A stretch of 64,000 bases of DNA, taken from assembly GCA_964548175.1 (NCBI GenBank), contig CAZJQS010000006.1, forward strand, positions 71,706-135,705, in the 5' to 3' direction. The notes under the pieces were generated by a model. The model saw only the letters and a list, made by a program, of their open reading frames with translations, was not told where the DNA came from and made no database searches. The position numbers and the translations under genes are program-made. Positions 58,331 to 64,000 of this stretch are shown piece by piece. Origin of the DNA: JANQPA01 sp964548175 (GTDB lineage Bacteria > Bacteroidota > Bacteroidia > Chitinophagales > Saprospiraceae). The first letter of the stretch is position 1; every line of letters starts with the position of its first letter.

Positions 58331-60907
58331 TTACCTTTCCACCGCATCTCCGTCAATCAGATGACCAAAAAAGAGGGCATTGGCGAACAATTTATTGGTG
58401 CCATAAAAGAAAGCCCGGAAATTTGGATTGTCAGCCATAAAGATGATCCTGCCGCTGCCAGTGCCGGAGACGACTACGGAGGCAGAGGAGCGAATGAGCG
58501 CTGCATTTTCCTCGCTGAGGTATCCGCTCAGCAGCGGATTATCGGTATACACCAGTGGGGTAGCATAGGGGTTTTTCGCTACCTCCAAAAAGGTGTTGCC
58601 TTTGCGTAAAACCGGCAATATGGCTTCCCGGTAGCCGTATCCCAGAGGATGGCTGAGGTCAAGAGCGGTTTGGAATATGGCGCCGCCGATTTCCTGTGCT
58701 CCTTCGATTTCCTCCAGTTGACCATAAGGGCGTCGCCCTAGTTTGTCTTCTCTTGCGGGGGCACTGCGTAAGGTGACGGCCCCGATATTGTTCCTTTTCA
58801 GCCAGTTAACGGCTCTTTTCATGGCGATGAGGACGCCGCCGTTTTGGACCCACTCTCTAAGGCGTTCTGCATCCCGGCTGTCGAGCGTATAATAAGAGCC
58901 ATCGGACATAATAATGACATTGTATCTGCTCAGATCGGTTCTGCTGAGCTCTCTCGGTTCCAGCAGGGTGGCCGGTATTTCGTAGCGCTGATCCAACACA
59001 AACCAGTTTTCTCCGGCATCATAGCCCGTTACTCCTTCTCCGGCCATGATCATTACTTCCGGCTTGCGCAAGGTGCGCAGGTAAGAACTGCCCAGGTCGG
59101 GACCTTCCGGCGTTAATCCGCCGTCTACGTCATAAATGTTCGTGCCTGTTGCCCGGGCCGCCAGCTGCATCAGCTGAAAGATCTCGTCCGGACTTTTGTC
59201 CTGGTTCGCTACCGGCACCATAATGGTTCCGCGGGCATACCGCCTGCCCTGGGCGACCAGCTCTTTCGTGCTTACTTTTATCCGTAATCCCTTGTTCATC
59301 AGATAATAGAGCGCTTTAGGAGCGTAGTAATTGTCCCACTCGAAAAGATAAGCATAGGCGCTGTAATCGGGTATCTGCCCGGTCATTACTGCTGGGATCC
59401 CCTCAACAGCTGCGCCCAGCAGAACCGGATCGTACTGGCTGGCGTCCAGTGCAGCATAGTTGATGTTATAGGCCAGCGGTAGCGTCCAGGCCGATACATC
59501 ATAAAACAGGCTGTCCTCGAAAATCGTATTTTTCTCGAAGATAGCCCTGATCAGCCGGTGCTTTGGTTGTTCGAGGGGCACTATGTAAGAGCTGGAGGGC
59601 TTAAATGCTTTGCCGGCAATGGTCAGGGCGCTGTTCAGCTGATAGACGTCGATCCCGTGCCTGCGCAATAGCTCGAGAAAGTGGGTGCGACGGGCAATGT
59701 CGTATTCCTCCCCAAAAACAAAGGCTTTGCGCGGATAGGTGGCCGCCTCGTTCATCGAGGAGATGTAAAAAGTTCGACGATATTCGAGCATTTCTTCGCG
59801 CAATTCCAGAGCCGCTTTTTGAGTCGATAAGGAAGTAACCACCTGATTGCGGATGGTGAAGGCAAATTCCAGAAGGCCGTTCTCACTTTCCTGCACTTTA
59901 CCCCTTGAGCTGGCTTGCTCGAAAAGGATTCCTACGCCGCCGTTGACATCCGGATAGGTAGAGCCCTTCCCATAGTAGAAGTCGTCGTAACGTTCTGCTG
60001 TGAAATAAAGCGAACCGATGTTTTCCAGCGCAATCGCATGGTAATTTCCGATCCGGGCGGTCAACTCCTGGTTTTTCTTAGGAGTTAAGGGGTGCGTGCG
60101 GGAGGGAACACCCGGTTGAAAGAAAAAAGTAGCATTGGTGCTCATTTCGTGATGATCCGTTAAAATATTGGGTTGCCATTCCTGATAAACGGCTATGCGG
60201 CCCTGGCTTTCCGGGTGCTGCGCGGGCAGCCAGTCGCGGTTGAGATCAAACCAGTAATGATTGGTACGCCCGCCGGGCCATACTTCGTTGTATTCGCGAT
60301 CGGCCGGGTCGGCAGTGATGGCTTTGTTCTTGTGCATATTGGTCCAGGTGGAAAACCGGTGAAAGCCATCCGGATTGTAGCAAGGATCCAGCAGGATCAC
60401 TGCTTTGTCCAGCAATTGATCAACCTCACGGCTTTTGCCCGCCGCCAGATAGTAGGCGACCAGGGGAGCTGCATTGCCGCCGCTGGCTTCATTGCCGTGT
60501 ATGCTGTAGCCTTGATAAAGAATGATCGGCTGCCTGGAAATATTGACTTCACCGGAAGTAGCCGGATCGGATAACTTCTGATGGTCGGCTTTAATGACTT
60601 CCAGATTCTGATGGTTCTTCTCAGAAGTGATCGTCAAATAGATCAGCGGACGCGTTTCATAGGTGCGGGCGTATTCCGTAAGGGTGATACGAGGGCTCAA
60701 CTTCGCCAGCGTGCGCATATAGGCTACCAGCTGATCATGGCTGATGTGCCATTCGCCAATCTGATGTCCCAGAAATTGCTCCGGGGTAGGAATATTTTTA
60801 TCGTAATTAATGTCCGGTAAATAATAGGTCAACTCTTTTTTCTGGGAAAAAAGAGTGGTTGTGCTTAATATAAAAACGGTCAGTAACAGGATAGATCGTA
60901 AGTTCAT
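58331..60907 (-). CDS. M14 family zinc carboxypeptidase-like protein with C-terminal glutamine-amidotransferase-like domain
   Basis: This is an 858-residue exported peptidase. Signal peptide 1-21 ends LFSQ. The M14 zinc site is HGNE (137-140) with a third histidine in HHEMS (252-256). LLDPCYNPDGFHRFSTW carries the substrate-binding Asn/Arg region. The middle portion (about 380-590) is a mixed domain and about 640-850 is a GATase1-like fold (NVIIMSDGSYYTLDSRDAER, WVQNGGVLIAMKRA). It probably removes C-terminal amino acids or cuts wall peptides in the envelope. No sorting domain is seen. Confidence 0.9.
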   Translation of the reverse strand: MNLRSILLLTVFILSTTTLFSQKKELTYYLPDINYDKNIPTPEQFLGHQIGEWHISHDQLVAYMRTLAKLSPRITLTEYARTYETRPLIYLTITSEKNHQNLEVIKADHQKLSDPATSGEVNISRQPIILYQGYSIHGNEASGGNAAPLVAYYLAAGKSREVDQLLDKAVILLDPCYNPDGFHRFSTWTNMHKNKAITADPADREYNEVWPGGRTNHYWFDLNRDWLPAQHPESQGRIAVYQEWQPNILTDHHEMSTNATFFFQPGVPSRTHPLTPKKNQELTARIGNYHAIALENIGSLYFTAERYDDFYYGKGSTYPDVNGGVGILFEQASSRGKVQESENGLLEFAFTIRNQVVTSLSTQKAALELREEMLEYRRTFYISSMNEAATYPRKAFVFGEEYDIARRTHFLELLRRHGIDVYQLNSALTIAGKAFKPSSSYIVPLEQPKHRLIRAIFEKNTIFEDSLFYDVSAWTLPLAYNINYAALDASQYDPVLLGAAVEGIPAVMTGQIPDYSAYAYLFEWDNYYAPKALYYLMNKGLRIKVSTKELVAQGRRYARGTIMVPVANQDKSPDEIFQLMQLAARATGTNIYDVDGGLTPEGPDLGSSYLRTLRKPEVMIMAGEGVTGYDAGENWFVLDQRYEIPATLLEPRELSRTDLSRYNVIIMSDGSYYTLDSRDAERLREWVQNGGVLIAMKRAVNWLKRNNIGAVTLRSAPAREDKLGRRPYGQLEEIEGAQEIGGAIFQTALDLSHPLGYGYREAILPVLRKGNTFLEVAKNPYATPLVYTDNPLLSGYLSEENAALIRSSASVVVSGTGSGRIIFMADNPNFRAFFYGTNKLFANALFFGHLIDGDAVER

Positions 60908-61215
60908 AAATGGTGATGTTTTTCTTGTAAATAGATTCCGGCTGTGATGAACGTAAAAATAAAAATTGTTTGCTTACCCGCCATTTTACTTCCGATTGTT
61001 CTGTTAAGAAAACTTTTGTACCTGAAATCTATTGAATATATTTAAACTGGATTTATAAAAGGATTCACTCATGCAGAATGCAGCGATCCATCTTTTAGCC
61101 TATTTTGAAACTGCTGATGGACAAATGTATAAATGGAAATATAGTCGCACCTAGATCCCCATGTTTCACCCAGGGGGATTGCAATACTTTACACTTAACC
61201 AAATCCAAAATTATT
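60908..61215. other. Divergent gap between the M14 and aldehyde dehydrogenase genes
   Basis: AT-rich, 308 bases, with no repeat or hairpin I can support. The frame into the aldehyde dehydrogenase is open from 61105, but the added 37 residues (rich in Cys and Lys) are not family-like. Confidence 0.5.
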
Positions 61216-62655
61216 ATGAACACGCTCCAAACAAAAGACATCCCCGCCGAAAAAAGAATACAGGAAGTTTTTTTTCAACAAAAAAACAACCTGCCGCAGT
61301 TGAACCGCACCACAGCGAAAGAGCGTATTGCCAAACTCAAAAAGATCGAGCGCTTTTTAACCGATCAAGATAACCAGCAACAACTGGCGCAGGCTATCTA
61401 CGAGGATTTTCGCAAGCCCGAAACAGAAGTCCTCGTTTCTGAGATTAGCGTGGTGCTCACCCAGATCCGCTACGTAAAACAGCGACTGAAGCGATGGCTG
61501 CAGCCCCACCGGGCGCCTACTCCTTTGCCCATGCTCGGTACTTCCTCTTATAACTGGTACGAAGCCAAGGGCAACTGCCTGATCATCGCTCCCTGGAATT
61601 ATCCCTTTAACCTGGCGATCGCCCCGCTTGTATACGCCATTGCCGGGGGAAATGCGTCCATCATCAAACCTTCCGAAATGACGCCCCACTCTTCAGCTTA
61701 CATCCGGAAGATGATCGAGGAACTGTTTCCCGCCAATGAGGTAGCCGTTTTTGAAGGAGATAAAGACGTCGCCCAGGCCTTACTGCAAATGCCGTTTAAC
61801 CATATCCATTTTACGGGTAGCCCGCAGGTCGGAAAGATCATTATGAAGGCGGCGGCAGAGCACCTGGCTTCCGTCACCCTGGAATTAGGCGGAAAATCGC
61901 CCGCCGTTATCGATAAAACGGTTAACGTTAAAACGGCCGCGGAAAAAGCCGCCTGGGGTAAGTTCTTTAACAACGGCCAGACTTGTATCGCTCCCGATTA
62001 TCTCTTAGTGGAAGAATCGATCAAAGATGAATTTATCGCAGCTTTTAAAGAAGCCACCAGACAAATGTATGACCCGGATGGTCAGAGCATTAAAGCTTCT
62101 CCGGACTACAGCCGCATCATCAATGATAAGCATTTTGATCGCTTAAAACATCTTATTGAAGAGGCCGCCGACCAAGGCGCCCGGGTGCTGATGGGCGGAA
62201 CATTTGACGAAGAAGATCGTTATATTGAGCCCACCTTATTAGAAGGGGTAACCAACGATATGAAAATAATGCAGGAAGAGATCTTCGGTCCGGTAATGCC
62301 GCTCCTGACATTCCGCAACGCCGAAGACATTATCCGCACCATAAAAGCCCGGCCAAAGCCGCTGAGTATGTATATTGCAAGCAAAAACCGTAAGCTGATC
62401 CATCACCTGATCGACGAAACCTCCGCCGGCGGCACGGTAATCAATGACTACCTGCTGGGGTACACCAATCCTGACCTGTCTTTCGGAGGGATCAACAACA
62501 GCGGAATAGGACGCGCCTTCGGCCAAAAGGGCTTCGAAGAGTTCGTCAACAGCCGGGGCATCATCAAAAGAAAGTGGGGAACCTTAAAGATGCTTTTCCC
62601 ACCCTATTCCGGCCGGGTAGAAACAATTGCGCGCTTTTTAACGAAATACTTCTAA
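61216..62655 (+). CDS. Aldehyde dehydrogenase family protein
   Basis: This is a 479-residue NAD(P)-dependent enzyme of the class 3 ALDH type, as shown by length and the lack of a longer N-terminus. PWNYPFNLAIAPLVYAIAGG, FTGSPQVGK (199-207), LELGGKSP with Glu223 and NNGQTCIAPD with catalytic Cys257 are all present. It oxidises fatty or other aldehydes to acids. The C-terminal hydrophobic stretch ending ETIARFLTKYF might let it touch a membrane, as in fatty aldehyde dehydrogenases. The SCP2-like gene starts 12 bases later, pointing to a shared transcript and a lipid-related substrate. Confidence 0.93.
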   Translation: MNTLQTKDIPAEKRIQEVFFQQKNNLPQLNRTTAKERIAKLKKIERFLTDQDNQQQLAQAIYEDFRKPETEVLVSEISVVLTQIRYVKQRLKRWLQPHRAPTPLPMLGTSSYNWYEAKGNCLIIAPWNYPFNLAIAPLVYAIAGGNASIIKPSEMTPHSSAYIRKMIEELFPANEVAVFEGDKDVAQALLQMPFNHIHFTGSPQVGKIIMKAAAEHLASVTLELGGKSPAVIDKTVNVKTAAEKAAWGKFFNNGQTCIAPDYLLVEESIKDEFIAAFKEATRQMYDPDGQSIKASPDYSRIINDKHFDRLKHLIEEAADQGARVLMGGTFDEEDRYIEPTLLEGVTNDMKIMQEEIFGPVMPLLTFRNAEDIIRTIKARPKPLSMYIASKNRKLIHHLIDETSAGGTVINDYLLGYTNPDLSFGGINNSGIGRAFGQKGFEEFVNSRGIIKRKWGTLKMLFPPYSGRVETIARFLTKYF

Positions 62656-62667
62656 TAAACTTTAAAC

Positions 62668-62964
62668 ATGGACTTTCAATCAATCTTAACGGAAATAACC
62701 ACTCGTGCGGCTAAAGCCGCTCCTCTTGGCAATACCCTTAAATTCGACTTCGGCGACGGGGAAAAGATCTTCCTCGACGGCACCGGTGATGAAAATACAG
62801 TAGTTGCTGAAGACAAAGAAGCCGACTGCACCATCAAGATCAGCAAGGAAAACCTCAGCAAACTGATGGACGGGTCGCTGAACCCTATGATGGCTTTCAT
62901 GGGCGGCAAGGTCAAAGTAGATGGTGACCTGGGTGTCGCTATGAAATTGCAGTCTCTGGTGTAA
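62668..62964 (+). CDS. SCP2 sterol-binding-like domain protein
   Basis: This is a 98-residue protein that is one SCP2 domain: LGNTLKFDFGDGEKIFLDGT, VAEDKEADCTIKISKENLSK, MDGSLNPMMAFMGGKVKVDG, DLGVAMKLQSLV. The fold has a hydrophobic tunnel for acyl chains or sterols. It follows the aldehyde dehydrogenase closely and may present a lipid-like substrate to it. Confidence 0.93.
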   Translation: MDFQSILTEITTRAAKAAPLGNTLKFDFGDGEKIFLDGTGDENTVVAEDKEADCTIKISKENLSKLMDGSLNPMMAFMGGKVKVDGDLGVAMKLQSLV

Positions 62965-63025
62965 TCTTTTGATTATAAGTGTATTTAAGGTGTTTTTCTC
63001 ATCCCCTTCCCAAAAAATATATTTC

Positions 63026-63071
63026 CAAAGCGGTCCTTTTGATGAATTTTTCATTAAAAAGGATCGCTTTG
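63026..63071. terminator. Hairpin after the SCP2 gene
   Basis: CAAAGCGGTCCTTTT and AAAAGGATCGCTTTG pair at 14 of 15 positions around a 16-base loop. A T run (ATTTTTTC) follows a few bases later. Confidence 0.65.
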
Positions 63072-63140
63072 AAAGCATTTTTTCAGGCTGCGTGGTTGAG
63101 TAGGCTGTTTTTGATGCGTGGTTATAAAAAATAATCATTT

Positions 63141-63440
63141 ATGTACATCTTGCTCATTTCAATCGTCATAGGCCTGTTTCTGGTCATGTTGTTTTTGAAC
63201 CTGTACTTTAGGGTGAAGGTGCTGCGCACTTACCGCAAACTAGTGGACAATCGCGTCGAGTTCGGCGCCGCCCATTTGTTTAACAAAAGTAAAATGGAGG
63301 AGGAGATCTTTCCCAGGTATCCTCATATGCGGGAAGAGATCGAAACGTTCAGCAGGCATATGCAGTATTCTATTAAAATGGCGTCGGTGCTGATCTTGTT
63401 GATCACGCTGTTCGGAGCTATTTTGATGTATTACAGATAG
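63141..63440 (+). CDS. Small two-helix membrane protein
   Basis: This is a 99-residue protein with a membrane helix at each end (about 2-24 and 78-97) and a charged middle (VKVLRTYRKLVDNRVEFGAA, EEEIFPRYPHMREEIETFSR). I recognise the type as a common small Bacteroidota membrane protein without known function. It is a single gene, 176 bases after the SCP2 gene and past its hairpin. Confidence 0.75.
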   Translation: MYILLISIVIGLFLVMLFLNLYFRVKVLRTYRKLVDNRVEFGAAHLFNKSKMEEEIFPRYPHMREEIETFSRHMQYSIKMASVLILLITLFGAILMYYR

Positions 63441-63473
63441 CAGGTAACATCAGGGACGATTCCTATTACTTTA

Positions 63474-63612
63474 GAAGCAACTTTAGTAGAAGGTATTAGG
63501 TAGAAAGAAATACAATCAAAAAAGGTATCTATTTGTCCATTTCAGGCAGAAATCTTTCTACTTTCTACCATTTACCATCTACACCTAAGTTGCATCGCAA
63601 CTTAGGTTACTT
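63474..63612. repeat. Dispersed element family 2, copy C (most complete)
   Basis: It runs from GAAGCAACTTTAGTAGAAGG through TATTAGGTAGAAAGAAATAC, CTATTTGTCCATTTCAGGCA and TTTCTACCATTTACCATCTA to CACCTAAGTTGCATCGCAAC and TTAGGTTACTT. The right end is a hairpin (CTAAGTTGC/GCAACTTAG), and its left end is a similar GCAACTTTAG. So the whole element has hairpin-like ends of related sequence. Confidence 0.85.
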
Positions 63613-63719
63613 TAACCAAATGTGAAGTTTTGAACAGAAAACCATTTCTGTGGTTCTATTGCACCAGGCAAATTTTTTTTCTTTTTAGTTTTGCAAAGTT
63701 AAAAAATGAACTAAGTTAT

Positions 63720-63740
63720 GGGGTTGTGTAAAAACGAGCC
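63720..63740. repeat. End fragment of family 1 element
   Basis: GGGGTTGTGTAAAAACGAGC matches the outer end of family 1. No second end is visible before the window edge. Confidence 0.5.
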
Positions 63741-63779
63741 TTGAGCAGGATGGAAAAATAGAAGATGTCATTTCGCTCC

Positions 63780-64000
63780 TCCGGAGCTCTAACTGGAGGA
63801 TTTCGAAGTGCTAACAACATTGGGCTCCTCCGGAGCCTGTAAGAATGGATGCAATATAGGTGGGAGCTAAATGACTTGAAAAAAGGGATTAAGGGTTCCG
63901 AAGGAGCCTAATGTTGTTAGCCCTTTGAATTTGAAAAAGGGATTGAGGGCTCCAGAGGAGCCTAATGTTGTTAGCCCTTTGAATTTGAAAAAGGGATTGA
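63780..64000. repeat. 54-base tandem repeat with inverted copy, running off the right edge
   Basis: Two near-identical 54-base units start at 63885 and 63939, and a third begins at 63993. Each reads GGGATT(G/A)AGGG(C/T)TCC, then GGAGCCTAATGTTGTTAGCC and CTTTGAATTTGAAAAA. To the left, GCTAACAACATTGGGCTCCT is the reverse complement of the core, and GCTCCTCCGGAGC is a palindrome. There are no variable spacers, so it is not a CRISPR array. It may be a REP-like array. Confidence 0.75.

Noticed and set aside
63885..64000. Tandem 54-base repeat considered as a CRISPR array
   Set aside because: The units follow each other directly with no variable spacers and no cas genes are seen.
1..64000. tRNA, rRNA, tmRNA, prophage, defence islands or toxin-antitoxin pairs
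   Set aside because: No T-loop-like motif in a plausible context, no phage structural genes, and no known defence families were seen in any gap or gene.

Overview
The window is a stretch of a Bacteroidota chromosome, most likely of the Saprospiraceae/Lewinella/Haliscomenobacter kind. The evidence is a SusD-like outer-membrane lipoprotein, a TonB-dependent receptor with an N-terminal carboxypeptidase-like domain, three proteins ending in type IX secretion sorting domains (one CHU_C/type B, two type A), several -7 boxes of the TAnnTTTG type, and an S16 ribosomal protein with a long acidic tail. I see no tRNA, rRNA, CRISPR array, prophage or complete insertion sequence. The content is mostly housekeeping plus envelope and secreted enzymes, and the accessory signal lies mainly in the spaces between genes.

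Layout. 0-5 kb: end of a SusD-like gene, a type IX-secreted adhesin-like protein, and a secreted LamG/purple-acid-phosphatase-type phosphoesterase. 5-9.6 kb: PI-PLC/GDPD-like lipase, LpxH-like phosphoesterase, and a GH57 (DUF3536) enzyme. 9.8-14.5 kb: secreted PIG-L deacetylase, a 47-residue membrane peptide and a sodium:solute symporter. 14.5-22.2 kb: minus-strand block with SH3 lipoprotein, GNAT, S9 peptidase, amidase, a serine hydrolase broken by a one-base frameshift, and YwbE. 22.4-29.2 kb: lipoprotein with three zinc-ribbon-like repeats, EI24 protein, OtsA-OtsB fusion, an unknown protein and rpsP. 29.4-37.8 kb: a 1511-residue PKD protein, a 54-residue membrane peptide, a TonB receptor and rpe. 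37.8-38.7 kb: a structured gene-free stretch that may encode two small RNAs. 38.7-47.3 kb: helical-repeat protein, GHL10 lipoprotein, DEDDy exonuclease, coiled-coil membrane protein, DUF2452, DUF1573, a long signal peptidase I, and a lipoprotein. 47.4-51.3 kb: M4 metallopeptidase and a Nudix hydrolase. 51.9-57.1 kb: PLP beta-replacement enzyme with an FA2H-like lipid hydroxylase, an AlkB-like monooxygenase, and a SerB-SerA fusion. 57.3-63.4 kb: small lipoprotein, unknown membrane protein, M14 carboxypeptidase, aldehyde dehydrogenase with SCP2 protein, and a small membrane protein.

How the genes fit together. Much of the window serves export and turnover at the cell surface: signal peptidase I, type IX substrates, peptidases (S9, M4, M14), a TonB receptor and lipoproteins. 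A second theme is amino-acid and lipid metabolism near 52-57 kb. There a cysteine/cysteate-synthase-like enzyme is co-transcribed with a protein carrying the histidine pattern of fatty acid 2-hydroxylases, close to a fused phosphoserine phosphatase/phosphoglycerate dehydrogenase. This could belong to the sulfonolipid (capnine) chemistry known in this phylum, but that link is inference.

Non-coding layer. At least two families of dispersed palindromic elements are scattered between genes: a roughly 180-200 bp element with GGGGTTGTGTAAAAAGTC ends and a roughly 110-140 bp element around TTAGGTAGAAAGAAATACAA. There are also a heptamer tandem tract, a 54-bp tandem repeat running off the right edge, and a nested hairpin cluster near 55 kb. 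No obvious new multi-gene system (defence, toxin or biosynthetic cluster) is visible. The best leads are the lipid/serine locus, the zinc-ribbon-repeat lipoprotein, the candidate small RNAs beside rpe and the repeat families.
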